Source of the DNA: Ramlibacter tataouinensis
GTDB taxonomy: Bacteria > Pseudomonadota > Gammaproteobacteria > Burkholderiales > Burkholderiaceae_C
NCBI GenBank assembly: GCA_002427815.1
Contig: DIZF01000081.1
Location: forward strand, 1-30,423
Reading direction: 5' to 3'
DNA: 30,423 nt
Position numbers and translations under genes: made by a program
Part shown: piece after piece, positions 15,429-23,669 of the stretch
Layout: every line of letters begins with the position of its first letter
Position numbering within the stretch: position 1 is the stretch's first letter
The notes under the pieces: model-generated
The model's input: only the letters and a program-made list of their open reading frames with translations
Told to the model about the DNA's origin: nothing
Databases searched by the model: none

Positions 15429-15794
15429 ATGGGAATCACATTGTTTGCCGTCGGCGCGCTGGTAGCGCCGCTGCACCAGCTGTTGGGTGGCTTTGGCCGC
15501 ACCCTGCTCGGCCGCAACACGCCACCTCGAACCCGGCCGTTTCCCGTCGCCGCAGCCGCGTCGCGTGGATGCGCCGCCCGGCCCGTTCCAATGGTCAGCG
15601 GCCATGGCAGACCACCGCGACCCTTGCGCGTCCTGCGCGTGGCGGAGCCGCTGCGTGCCCCGGCAAGTGCCGGACGCATGGTGATCTCCGGCCGCATGGC
15701 GGACGTGTGCGCCGAGCTCGACCGGCTCGCCGCCCTTGAGGCGGCGCCCTGTCCCCTGGTAACCCACGCTCAGGTTGCGCCGCCCAGCAGATAG
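15429..15794 (+). CDS. Hypothetical protein, 121 aa
   Basis: The best support is an ideal Shine-Dalgarno, AAGGAG (15417-15422), 6 nt before the ATG. The product begins with a hydrophobic MGITLFAVGALVAPLHQLLGG (possible membrane segment or signal), followed by an Arg/Pro-rich middle. It ends with RMVISGRMADVCAELDRLAALEA, which I recall as a conserved C-terminal segment of small unknown proteins in Comamonadaceae (not verified). The 3' end overlaps the convergent DUF1993 gene by 25 bp. It lies 113 bp after lexA. Function is unknown. Confidence 0.6.
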   Translation: MGITLFAVGALVAPLHQLLGGFGRTLLGRNTPPRTRPFPVAAAASRGCAARPVPMVSGHGRPPRPLRVLRVAEPLRAPASAGRMVISGRMADVCAELDRLAALEAAPCPLVTHAQVAPPSR

Positions 15795-16285
15795 TCCGAT
15801 TTGCCCAGCTCCACGCCGTTGTGGCGCAGGATCGCGTAGGCCATCGTGATGTGGAAGAAGAAATTGGGCAAAGCCCAATGCTTGAGATAAGCCTCCGCCT
15901 TCATGGTGCGGGTGTTGTCGCGGCCTACGGGGAACGTGATCTCCTTGGCTTCGGACCCGTCCAGCTTGTCGACGGGGACGGTTGCCAGGTAGTCCAGCGT
16001 CTTCTGGATGCGGGCCTTCAGCTCCGGAAACGTTGCCTCGGTGTCGTCGAACTTGGGCGCTTCGACGCCCGAGATCCGGGCGACGCCGTTCTTGGCTGCG
16101 TCGCAGGCAATCAGCACCTGCCGCGTGAATGGCAGCATGTCCGGCGACAGCCGGTACTGCAGCAGCACCACCGGGTCAAGCTTCCGGGCTTCGACGTGTG
16201 CCTGCGCCTTGTCGAGGATGTGGCTCAGGTTGCCCAGCATGGTCTTGAACACCGGCAGGCTGGCGGAAGACATCGATATCGTCAT
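15770..16285 (-). CDS. DUF1993 family protein
   Basis: A 171-aa protein matching DUF1993 along its length: MSSASLPVFKTMLGNLSHILDKA at the N-terminus, then LSPDMLPFTRQVLIACDAAKNGVARISG, then AYLKHWALPNFFFHITMAYAILRHNGVELGKSDYLLG. The His residues and four-helix pattern recall DinB-like bundles. The family's activity is unknown. GGAG 5 nt before the ATG supports this start over one 22 codons upstream. The gene is divergent from the D-2-hydroxyacid dehydrogenase gene, with 92 bp between them. Confidence 0.9.
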   Translation of the reverse strand: MTISMSSASLPVFKTMLGNLSHILDKAQAHVEARKLDPVVLLQYRLSPDMLPFTRQVLIACDAAKNGVARISGVEAPKFDDTEATFPELKARIQKTLDYLATVPVDKLDGSEAKEITFPVGRDNTRTMKAEAYLKHWALPNFFFHITMAYAILRHNGVELGKSDYLLGGAT

Positions 16286-16377
16286 TGAAGCTCCTGGATA
16301 ACGGAACGAAAGCGCCAATGCTAACGGGGTGCGCGATCCCGCGCGCTTCACAGGGCCCGGCGAGGCACAATTCGGGC

Positions 16378-17385
16378 ATGAACATTGTGATCCTCGACGA
16401 TTACCAGGATGCAGTCCGCAAGCTGCGCTGTGCTGCGAAGCTCGAAGCCTATCCAGCCAAGGTCTACACCAACACGGTCAAGGGAATCGGCCAGCTATCG
16501 GTGCGGCTGCGCGATGCGGACGTGATCGTGCTGATCCGCGAAAGGACCCATATCACGCGACAGCTGCTGGAGAAGCTGCCCCGCCTGAAGCTGCTCGCCC
16601 AGACCGGCCGGGTCGGCGCCCATGTCGACGTGCAAGCCTGTACCGAGCGCGGCATTGCCGTGGCCGAAGGGGTGGGGTCTCCGGTGGCGCCGGCGGAGCT
16701 CACCTGGGCGCTGATCATGGCCGCGATGCGCCGTCTGCCGCAGTACATAGGCACGCTGAAACATGGCGGCTGGCAGCAATCGGGCTTGAAGTCGGCGTCG
16801 ATGCCGCCCAACTTCGGCCTGGGCGTGGTGCTCAAGGGCCGGACCCTGGGCATCTGGGGCTACGGCAAGATTGGCCAGCTGGTGGCCGGCTATGGCAAGG
16901 CCTTCGGCATGCAGGTCCTGGTCTGGGGCAGCCAGCCCGCGCGCGAAAAGGCCATCAGCGATGGCTTGCGGGCCGCCAACAGCCGCGAAGAGCTTTTCAC
17001 CAACAGCGACGTCCTGAGCCTGCACCTGCGCCTGAGCGACGAGACCGCGGGCGTGGTCACGCTGGAAGACCTGAACCGGATGAAACCCACCTCGTTGCTG
17101 GTCAATACCTCGCGGGCGGAGCTGGTCGAGCACGATGCGCTGATCGCCGGCCTCAACCGCGGCCGTCCCGGCATGGCCGCCGTGGATGTCTTCGAGAGCG
17201 AGCCGATCCTGCAGGGCCATGCCCTGCTGCGCCTGGAAAACTGCATCTGCACGCCGCACATCGGCTACGTCGAGCTGGACAGCTACGAGATGTACTTCGG
17301 CGCGGCATTTGAGAACGTGGTCAACTTCATCAAGGGCACGCCCACCAATCTCGTCAACCCCGGCGCCCTGCAGGTGCGGCGCTGA
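16378..17385 (+). CDS. D-2-hydroxyacid dehydrogenase (NAD-binding)
   Basis: A 335-aa member of the D-isomer-specific 2-hydroxyacid dehydrogenase family, which reduces 2-oxoacids or oxidises D-2-hydroxyacids with NAD(P). The Rossmann glycine motif is GYGKIG (161-166). The catalytic triad is Arg246 (NTSRAELVEHDAL), Glu275 (DVFESEP) and His294 (CTPHIGYVE). Phosphoglycerate dehydrogenase is an alternative annotation, but the ACT domain is absent, so serine biosynthesis is not implied. A longer in-frame start exists but MNIVILDDYQD fits the family. The substrate is unknown. Confidence 0.93.
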   Translation: MNIVILDDYQDAVRKLRCAAKLEAYPAKVYTNTVKGIGQLSVRLRDADVIVLIRERTHITRQLLEKLPRLKLLAQTGRVGAHVDVQACTERGIAVAEGVGSPVAPAELTWALIMAAMRRLPQYIGTLKHGGWQQSGLKSASMPPNFGLGVVLKGRTLGIWGYGKIGQLVAGYGKAFGMQVLVWGSQPAREKAISDGLRAANSREELFTNSDVLSLHLRLSDETAGVVTLEDLNRMKPTSLLVNTSRAELVEHDALIAGLNRGRPGMAAVDVFESEPILQGHALLRLENCICTPHIGYVELDSYEMYFGAAFENVVNFIKGTPTNLVNPGALQVRR

Positions 17386-17472
17386 GATGAGGGGCTGACA
17401 CCCATCACCGGCTTGCCGCAGCTTCGGGCCGGCGCTCGTCCGACCCCACCGTCCAGCAGAGCCAGGCTCCTC

Positions 17473-18669
17473 GTGTCGATCGCCAACGCAACACCGGCAG
17501 GCGCTAACGGCGGCGCCCTGCCCGGCGTGCTCTGGCCCTTGCTGTTCGGCAATTTCGTCATCGGGACCGGCGTCATGGTGGTGCCCGGTACCTTGAACGA
17601 GATCAGCGGTTCCTTGCGCATCTCGGTTGCGACCGCGGGCCAGTTGATCTCCGCCGGCGGGCTGCTCATGTGCCTGGCAGCGCCCCTGATGGCGGCCGTG
17701 GTGGCGGGCTGGGATCGGCGCCGGCTGCTGACCCTTTCGCTGCTTTGGTATGGAACCTTGCACCTGGCCTGCAGCGTCGCATCGAGCTTTGCGGCCCTGC
17801 TTCCATTGCGGGTGCTGGCCATGATCTCCCCGGCGATTTTCACGCCCCAGGCGGCCGCCTGCGTCGGCCTGCTGGTTGCGCCCGAGCACCGCGGCCGCGC
17901 CATCACGTTCGTTTTTCTCGGCTGGTCGGTGGCCTCGGTGCTGGGAATGCCGATCGGCGCCTACGTCGGGGGAACGTTGGGCTGGAGCAGCGCCTTCGCG
18001 CTGGTCGGTTTGCTGAGCCTGGGCAGCGCCTTGTGGGTCTGGCGCACCATGCCCGACGGCGTCAGGCCGCCCGCGCTGTCGCTGGCGGCCTGGCGCGACA
18101 CCCTGGGCTCGCGGGCGCTGATGCTGTGCATCCTCGTGACGGTGCTGTATTCGGCCGGGCAGTTCGTGCTGATGGCCTATCTGGCGCCCTACTTCCAGCA
18201 GAAAATGGACATTACGCCGGGTGGGTTGAGCCTTTATTTCATGTGGTTCGGCGCTTTCGGATTCATCGGCAATGTCCTGCTGTCGCGCAATGTGGACCGC
18301 ATCGGCCCATCACGCGCCGTGATGGCAGGCACCTGCTCGATGGCGCTGACCCTGCTGCTCTGGCCGCTGGGCACCACCTTGATGCTGGCCTCGCTGGTGG
18401 CCGTTCCCTGGGCGCTGGGCTGCTTTTCGGCCAATTCCGCGCAGCAGGCCCGACTGGTCGGTATCGCGCCCACGCTGGCGTCCGGTTCCATCGCGCTGAA
18501 TTCCTCGGCCATGTATGCCGGGCAGGCGATCGGAGCGGCCGGCGGCGGCTGGCTGATCGACAGCACCGGCAGCATGGACTCCCTGCACTGGGCTGGCCTC
18601 GCCAGCATGCTGGCTGCCATGGCTGCAAGCGCCTGGGCCTCCAGCCAGCGGGGAAGTCACCGGGCCTGA
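17473..18669 (+). CDS. MFS transporter (DHA1/AraJ-like exporter)
   Basis: About 398 aa with roughly twelve hydrophobic segments. PAIFTPQAAACVGLLVAPEHRGRAI is the typical intracellular motif of drug/sugar exporters of the DHA1 group. GWDRRRLLTLSLLWYG corresponds to the loop 2-3 motif. The start is uncertain. A GTG at 17473 (MSIANATPAG) is used here because it lies near AGG and fits homolog length, and a TTG at 17413 is also possible. It follows the dehydrogenase by about 90 bp on the same strand, but a functional link is not shown. The substrate is unknown. Confidence 0.85.
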   Translation: MSIANATPAGANGGALPGVLWPLLFGNFVIGTGVMVVPGTLNEISGSLRISVATAGQLISAGGLLMCLAAPLMAAVVAGWDRRRLLTLSLLWYGTLHLACSVASSFAALLPLRVLAMISPAIFTPQAAACVGLLVAPEHRGRAITFVFLGWSVASVLGMPIGAYVGGTLGWSSAFALVGLLSLGSALWVWRTMPDGVRPPALSLAAWRDTLGSRALMLCILVTVLYSAGQFVLMAYLAPYFQQKMDITPGGLSLYFMWFGAFGFIGNVLLSRNVDRIGPSRAVMAGTCSMALTLLLWPLGTTLMLASLVAVPWALGCFSANSAQQARLVGIAPTLASGSIALNSSAMYAGQAIGAAGGGWLIDSTGSMDSLHWAGLASMLAAMAASAWASSQRGSHRA

Positions 18670-18705
18670 GCTTCTTGCCGGGATATGCGCCCGGCGGCGC
18701 ACCTT

Positions 18706-18749
18706 CTTTCTTTGGCGACCCAAAGAAAGTAACTCGCCCCGCCGGGGCG
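18706..18749. repeat. Double-hairpin intergenic repeat (possible dispersed element)
   Basis: CTTTCTTTGG (18706-18715), loop CGAC, CCAAAGAAAG (18720-18729) is a perfect 10-bp stem. A second hairpin follows: CGCCCC (18735-18740), loop GCC, GGGGCG (18744-18749). I recall very similar TTTCTTTGG/CCAAAGAAAG elements repeated between genes in Comamonadaceae genomes. It is probably a dispersed repeat, also able to terminate the MFS transcript. Confidence 0.65.
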
Positions 18750-18819
18750 AATACCCGGCAACAGCGCTGCGCCCGGGCGCCCCCCAGCAACAAGGCCACC
18801 GCCTTGTTATCCTCCATCC

Positions 18820-19599
18820 ATGACCGCTGAAATCAAGAGCACCAGCCACGGCCGCACCATGGTTCTGACGCTGAGCAACCCGGAACACCGCAATGCGCTG
18901 GGCCCCGAGATGTATGCCGCCGGCGTGGAGGCCTTGAGCGTGGCCGAAGGCAATGGGGAGGTCCGCAGCGTGGTGATCACCGGCGAGGGCGCAATCTTCT
19001 GCGCCGGCGGCAATCTCCAGCGCCTGCAGGCCAACCGGCAGCGGCCGCCCGAGATCCAGGCGCAGAGCATCGAGGGCCTGCACAGCTGGATCGAGGCCAT
19101 CCGCACCTTTCCCAAGCCCGTCATCGCCGCGGTCGAAGGCGCCGCGGCCGGGGCCGGCTTCTCGCTGGCACTGGCCTGCGACCTCATCGTCGCGGCCGAC
19201 GATGCCGTTTTCGTGATGGCCTACAGCAACGTGGCGCTGTCGCCCGACGGCGGGGCCAGCTGGGGCCTGTCGCATGCGTTACCCAGGCAGTTGGCAACTG
19301 AATTACTGATGTGCGGCGAGCGGATCGGCGCAGCCCGTCTGCACGAGCTCGGGGTGGTGAACCGTCTGGCACCGCGCGCCGGGGCGCTGGACAGCGCCCT
19401 CGCGCTGGCGGACCAGCTCAACGGGCGAGCGCCCAATGTGCTGGCCAGCATCAAGGATCTCATCAACGAGGCGCCCGGGGCGACTTTGACCCGGCACCTG
19501 GCCAGCGAACGGGATCACTTCGTGCTGAACCTGCACCATGTCAACGCCGGCGTAGGGATAGCGGCATTTCTTGCCAAACAGCGGCCGACTTACGAATAG
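18820..19599 (+). CDS. Enoyl-CoA hydratase/isomerase family protein
   Basis: A 259-aa crotonase-fold enzyme acting on acyl-CoA thioesters. The oxyanion-hole segments are CAGGNLQ (61-67) and GAAAGAGFSLALACD (107-121). The position that carries the second catalytic Glu in hydratases reads VALSPDGGASW, with Asp143. This is the pattern of PaaG/isomerase-like members, so isomerase activity is as likely as hydration. It starts the acyl-CoA block, followed 95 bp later by a Crp/Fnr regulator and then by the kinase-acyl-CoA dehydrogenase pair. The exact substrate is not readable. Confidence 0.92.
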   Translation: MTAEIKSTSHGRTMVLTLSNPEHRNALGPEMYAAGVEALSVAEGNGEVRSVVITGEGAIFCAGGNLQRLQANRQRPPEIQAQSIEGLHSWIEAIRTFPKPVIAAVEGAAAGAGFSLALACDLIVAADDAVFVMAYSNVALSPDGGASWGLSHALPRQLATELLMCGERIGAARLHELGVVNRLAPRAGALDSALALADQLNGRAPNVLASIKDLINEAPGATLTRHLASERDHFVLNLHHVNAGVGIAAFLAKQRPTYE

Positions 19600-19694
19600 G
19601 GGACCGGTCGCGATGTCGGGGAACAACCCGCTTGTTGCCCGGCGGTCCCGCACGCGACAATGGGCGTGCTGACCAGTCACTCAAAAGACAGACC

Positions 19695-20414
19695 ATGGAT
19701 GACCCCATTCTTACTATCGAAGAACGAGAAGCGATCAATGCAGGTCGCTGGTTTTCATCCCTCTCCCCCTCGCTTCGACACGACATCCTCCGATGCGCTT
19801 ACGTCAAACGTTTCAAAGACGGCGACCTCATTGCCGCCCGCGGCGACCCGCCGGAGGAATGGATCGCCTGCGCCAAGGGCGCGGTGCGGGTGAGTTCCAC
19901 CTCGATCTCCGGCAAACAAGTGACGCTGACCTATGTCGAGCCGGGCATCTGGTTTGGCGATGTGGCGATTTTCGACGGCGACCGCCGCACGCACGACACC
20001 TATGCACATGGGGACTCCACCATCCTGTGCGTGTCGCGTGGCGATTTGCGCAAGATCCTGAGCCAGCATGTGGAGTTGTACGAAGCCATGCTGCGCCTGC
20101 ACGCCCGGCGCATCCGGCAACTGTTCGGACTGGTCGAGGACCTGAACACACTGCCCTTGCGCGCGCGGCTGGCCAAACAACTGACCCATCTGGTGCGCAG
20201 TTATGGCGTGCCGTCGCTGTCGGATGGGCGCGAGGTGCGCATCGGCCTGCAGCTGGCGCAGGAAGAGCTGGCGCAGTTGCTGGGCGCTTCACGCCAGCGC
20301 GTCAACCAGGAACTCAAGGCCATGGAGCGCGAGGACGTGATCCGCATCGAGCCGGGCGGTCTGGTGGTGCGCAACCGCGAAGCCCTGATGCGCATCATCG
20401 ATGCCGACGTTTAG
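19695..20414 (+). CDS. Crp/Fnr family transcriptional regulator
   Basis: A 239-aa protein. The cyclic-nucleotide-binding-like domain (about 15-130) has the jelly-roll glycines (GDLIAARGD and EPGIWFGDVAIFDGDRRTHD). It lacks the full set of cAMP-phosphate-binding residues and the N-terminal cysteines of Fnr. The C-terminal winged helix has the HTH LAQEELAQLLGASRQRVNQELKAME (about 189-213), with SRQRVN as recognition helix. It sits between enoyl-CoA hydratase and the kinase-dehydrogenase pair and is the obvious candidate regulator of this block, though the signal is unknown. Confidence 0.93.
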   Translation: MDDPILTIEEREAINAGRWFSSLSPSLRHDILRCAYVKRFKDGDLIAARGDPPEEWIACAKGAVRVSSTSISGKQVTLTYVEPGIWFGDVAIFDGDRRTHDTYAHGDSTILCVSRGDLRKILSQHVELYEAMLRLHARRIRQLFGLVEDLNTLPLRARLAKQLTHLVRSYGVPSLSDGREVRIGLQLAQEELAQLLGASRQRVNQELKAMEREDVIRIEPGGLVVRNREALMRIIDADV

Positions 20415-20504
20415 GCCGATGAGCGCCGTGCAGTACCTGTTCCAGGATTCCAACGCCTGCTGCGGCCGCGCGGCAGCCGGCGCGCCGACCAATGTGGAGG
20501 CCCA

Positions 20505-21608
20505 TTGAGCGAGTTCGACCATTTCATCGGCACCGGCCCGGTTGCCGGCAAGCATGCCGTCGACATCGCCGCGCTGACGGCCTGGCTCGGGCAGCATCTC
20601 GAAGGCTTTGCCGGGCCGCTCACGGTGGAGATGTTCAAGGGCGGCCAGTCGAACCCGACCTACAAACTGATCACGCCGCAGCGCAGCTATGTGATGCGGG
20701 CCAAGCCGGGCCCGGTGGCGAAGTTGCTGCCCTCGGCGCATGCCATCGAACGCGAATTCGCGGTGATGCGCGGCCTGCACGGCACCGACGTGCCGGTACC
20801 GCGCATGTACTGTCTGTGCGAAGACGAATCCGTCATCGGACGCGCTTTCTACGTGATGGAGTTCATGGCGGGCCGCGTGCTCTGGGACCAGGCCCTGCCC
20901 GGCATGATCCCCCACCAGCGTGGCGCCATCTACGACGAGATGAACCGTGTGATCGCCGCCCTGCATACGGTGAAGTTCGCCGAGCGCGGGCTGGCCGGCT
21001 ACGGCAAGCCCGGCAATTATTTTGACCGGCAGATCGGGCGCTGGAGCAAACAATACAAGGCTTCCGCCGACGGTGCCGGTCCCATGAGCCAACCCATTCC
21101 CGAGATGGAAAAGCTGGTCGAATGGCTGCCGGCGCACATCCCGGTCGCGGCGCGCGATGAGCGCATGGTTGCCATCGTCCATGGCGACTACCGGCTGGAC
21201 AACCTGATGTTTCATGCCGACCAGCCGCGGATCATCGCGGTGCTCGACTGGGAGCTGTCGACCCTGGGCCATCCGCTGGCCGACTTCAGCTACCACTGCA
21301 TGGCCTGGAACATTCCGCACGGCTCGTTCCGCGGCATCGGTGGACTGGACCACGCGGCGCTGGGCATCCCGTCGCAGGACGAGTACATCCGCCGCTACTG
21401 CCAGCGCACCGGCCTCGCCAGCGCGGACTCCCTCAAGACCGACTGGAATTTCTACATGGCCTACAACATGTTCCGCATCGCCGCCATCCTGCAAGGCATC
21501 GCCAAGCGGGTCGAGGCCGGAACCGCCTCCAGTGCGCAGGCTGCCAGTTCCGGCGCCAGCGCGCGCCCCATGGCCGAGCTGGCGTGGAAGTTCGCGCAGC
21601 AGGCCTGA
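20505..21608 (+). CDS. APH-family phosphotransferase, ACAD10/11 kinase-like
   Basis: A 367-aa kinase-fold protein. The ATP-binding KGGQSNPTYKL is near residue 45. The catalytic loop is HGDYRLDNL with Asp228 and Asn233. The metal-binding Asp248 is in VLDWELSTLGHPLADFSYHC, which is strikingly like the kinase domain of ACAD10/ACAD11 and LvaA rather than antibiotic kinases. In those systems it phosphorylates the 4-hydroxyl of 4-hydroxyacyl-CoA. The start is a TTG with GGAGG 4 nt upstream. The neighbouring ATG at 20492 is in another frame. It is 33 bp upstream of the acyl-CoA dehydrogenase, so the pair is likely co-transcribed. The substrate is inferred from family only. Confidence 0.88.
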   Translation: MSEFDHFIGTGPVAGKHAVDIAALTAWLGQHLEGFAGPLTVEMFKGGQSNPTYKLITPQRSYVMRAKPGPVAKLLPSAHAIEREFAVMRGLHGTDVPVPRMYCLCEDESVIGRAFYVMEFMAGRVLWDQALPGMIPHQRGAIYDEMNRVIAALHTVKFAERGLAGYGKPGNYFDRQIGRWSKQYKASADGAGPMSQPIPEMEKLVEWLPAHIPVAARDERMVAIVHGDYRLDNLMFHADQPRIIAVLDWELSTLGHPLADFSYHCMAWNIPHGSFRGIGGLDHAALGIPSQDEYIRRYCQRTGLASADSLKTDWNFYMAYNMFRIAAILQGIAKRVEAGTASSAQAASSGASARPMAELAWKFAQQA

Positions 21609-21641
21609 CCTTTTTCTTCGAGACAACGCAAAGGACGACCC

Positions 21642-22901
21642 ATGGACTTCGAGTATTCCCCCAAGACCCGCGAACTTCAGGCCAGGCTGCTGAAGTTCAT
21701 GGACGACTACATCTATCCCAACGAGAAGGCCGTCGACCAGGAGCTGGCAGCCAACACGAAGGCCGGCAAGCGCTGGACCCCGTTGCAGACGATCGAGGCC
21801 CTCAAGCCCAAGGCCAGGGCCGCCGGGCTGTGGAACCTGTTCCTGCCGGTGGACAGCGCCCAGGCCTCGGGCTACGAAGGCGCGGGGCTCACCAACCTGG
21901 AATACGCGCCGCTCGCGGAAATCATGGGCCGGGTGCCGTGGTGCAGCGAGGCGTTCAACTGTTCGGCCCCCGATACCGGCAACATGGAAACCATCGCCCG
22001 CTACGGCTCCGATGAAATCAAGGCGCGCTGGCTCAAGCCCCTGCTCGAGGGCGAAATCCGTTCCGCCTTCGCGATGACCGAGCCGGAGGTCGCGTCTGCG
22101 GACGCCACCAACATTTGCACGCGGATCGAGCGCAAGGGCGACGAATACGTGATCAACGGCCACAAGTGGTGGACTTCGGGTGCGGCCGATCCGCGCTGCG
22201 CGGTCTTCATCACCATGGGCAAGACCGATCCGGAGGCACCGCGCCATTCGCAACAAAGCATGGTGATCGTGCCGGCGGACACCAAGGGCGTGCGCATCGT
22301 GCGTCCGCTGACGGTGTTCGGATACGACGATGCGCCGCACGGCCATGCCGAGATGTACTTCGAGAACGTGCACGTGCCGGTCTCCAACATCCTGCTGGGC
22401 GAAGGCCGCGGCTTCGAGATCGCCCAGGGCCGGCTCGGCCCGGGCCGCATCCACCACTGCATGCGGCTCACGGGCCTGGCCGAGCGCGCGCTGGAGCTGA
22501 TGTGCCGGCGCGCCTCGTCGCGCGTCGCTTTCGGCAAGACCGTGGCCCAGCAAGGCGTCACCCAGGAGCGCATCGCCGAAGCCCGCTGCAAGATCGATAT
22601 GGCGCGCCTGCTCACGCTCAAGGCGGCCTGGCTGATGGACGTGGCCGGCAACAAGGTGGCCAAGACCGAGATCGCGATGATCAAGGTGGTGGCGCCGAAC
22701 ATGGCCTGTCAGGTGATCGACTGGGCCATCCAGGCCCATGGCGGCGGTGGCGTCAGCGGCGACTTCCCGCTGGCCCATGCCTATGCCGGCGCCCGGACCC
22801 TGCGCTTCGCCGACGGCCCGGACGAAGTGCATCGCGCCGCCATCGCCAAGTGGGAGCTGGGCAAGTACGGCGCCCATGCGCCGTCAACGCGCGGCAGCTG
22901 A
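21642..22901 (+). CDS. Acyl-CoA dehydrogenase, ACAD10/11-like
   Basis: A 419-aa flavoenzyme. FAMTEPEVASADATNI (143-158) and the WWTSGA segment bind FAD/substrate. GRIHHCMRLTGLAERALELM and the C-terminal AIQAHGGGGVSGDFPLAHAYAGARTLRFADGPDEVHRAAIA follow. In ordinary acyl-CoA dehydrogenases the catalytic base is the Glu of a YEGT motif. Here the corresponding stretch is FADGPDE, the form seen in ACAD10/11. With the upstream kinase it probably completes removal of a phosphorylated 4-hydroxyl to give a normal beta-oxidation substrate. Plain short-branched-chain dehydrogenation is the alternative. Confidence 0.93.
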   Translation: MDFEYSPKTRELQARLLKFMDDYIYPNEKAVDQELAANTKAGKRWTPLQTIEALKPKARAAGLWNLFLPVDSAQASGYEGAGLTNLEYAPLAEIMGRVPWCSEAFNCSAPDTGNMETIARYGSDEIKARWLKPLLEGEIRSAFAMTEPEVASADATNICTRIERKGDEYVINGHKWWTSGAADPRCAVFITMGKTDPEAPRHSQQSMVIVPADTKGVRIVRPLTVFGYDDAPHGHAEMYFENVHVPVSNILLGEGRGFEIAQGRLGPGRIHHCMRLTGLAERALELMCRRASSRVAFGKTVAQQGVTQERIAEARCKIDMARLLTLKAAWLMDVAGNKVAKTEIAMIKVVAPNMACQVIDWAIQAHGGGGVSGDFPLAHAYAGARTLRFADGPDEVHRAAIAKWELGKYGAHAPSTRGS

Positions 22902-22911
22902 ACGGGCCCCG

Positions 22912-23610
22912 TCAGGGCGAGGCGGTCGGAAACGCGCTCAAGGCGGACTCGCAGGCCGTGGTGAAGATCAGGGCCGCATGCTGCAGCGTGGCCAGGTCGG
23001 CCGGCGTGTACTCCATGCGCAGGTAGGCCTTGCCGCGCAGCAGCAGGATCATGAACGGCACCTCGGCCGAGGGCCCCGGAGAAGGCCAGTCCAGCATCAC
23101 CGCCGCCAGCGCCGGATCGATCCATTCCATTGGCGTTTCCTGGCGGTCGCTGAGCACGCTGAAGCGGTCCCAGAATTCCTCGGACAGACCTTCCCAGGCC
23201 ACTTCGTCGAACATGGCCAGCCAGCGCATTTCCTGGGGCAGGCTGGGGTCCACGGAGGTCTGCAGATCGTCGGTGTAGATCTGGTAAGCCTTCTTCTCCA
23301 GCGATTCCTTCAGGGGGCGGCTCATGACCAGCACGGCCAGATCCTCGTCGATGCCCAGCTGGGCGCGAGCGCGCAGTTCCTTGCCCAGGATGAAGTCGCG
23401 CGTGGGGCGGCCGAGTTCGAGTCGCCAGCGCTTCCCGCCAACCTTGCCTTCCAGCGCAACGCCATTGCCGGCCGGGTCGGCGGAAAAGCCGAAGCCCTGG
23501 GTCGCGGCCCATTCGGACATGGGCCCGTCGGCCAGGCGCAAGCCGGACCCGCTCGGCACCCGTTCCGCGGCAGCTTCCCTGGAAAACGCCTTCTTGATGC
23601 GATCGAACAT
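22912..23610 (-). CDS. Conserved hypothetical protein, 232 aa
   Basis: No domain was recognised. The product is soluble, with no signal peptide or membrane segment, and begins MFDRIKKAFSREAAAERVPSG. A middle part (GFGFSADPAGNGVALEGKVGGKRWRLELGRPTRDFILGKELRARAQLG) looks like a beta-rich domain. The C-terminal half is helical, with many Trp and Leu. It is convergent with the acyl-CoA dehydrogenase gene (10-bp gap) and divergent from the glutathione transferase gene. Its codon composition matches its neighbours. Reality is supported by length, balanced composition and lack of overlap. Confidence 0.8.
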   Translation of the reverse strand: MFDRIKKAFSREAAAERVPSGSGLRLADGPMSEWAATQGFGFSADPAGNGVALEGKVGGKRWRLELGRPTRDFILGKELRARAQLGIDEDLAVLVMSRPLKESLEKKAYQIYTDDLQTSVDPSLPQEMRWLAMFDEVAWEGLSEEFWDRFSVLSDRQETPMEWIDPALAAVMLDWPSPGPSAEVPFMILLLRGKAYLRMEYTPADLATLQHAALIFTTACESALSAFPTASP

Positions 23611-23669
23611 GGGACAGCAGCCTGGCTAAAAGTGGCATTATTGAATCAAATCCACCGAGGAGCTCGTCC

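Noticed and set aside
14079..15794. 571-codon plus-strand frame spanning asparaginase, lexA and beyond
   Set aside because: It is antisense to asparaginase and out of frame with lexA. Only its last part (from 15429), with its own ribosome binding site, is supported.
16378..17385. SerA (phosphoglycerate dehydrogenase)
   Set aside because: At 335 aa it lacks the ACT regulatory domain and sits outside any serine biosynthesis context, so only the general family is called.
20505..21608. Aminoglycoside resistance kinase
   Set aside because: The motifs around the catalytic loop match the ACAD10/11-LvaA group and the gene is coupled to an acyl-CoA dehydrogenase, so antibiotic resistance is not supported.
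20289..22877. Very long open frame (862 codons) on the minus strand
   Set aside because: It is antisense to the Crp, kinase and acyl-CoA dehydrogenase genes, has Arg/His/Gly-rich shadow composition and no recognisable motif. Long antisense frames are expected at this GC content.
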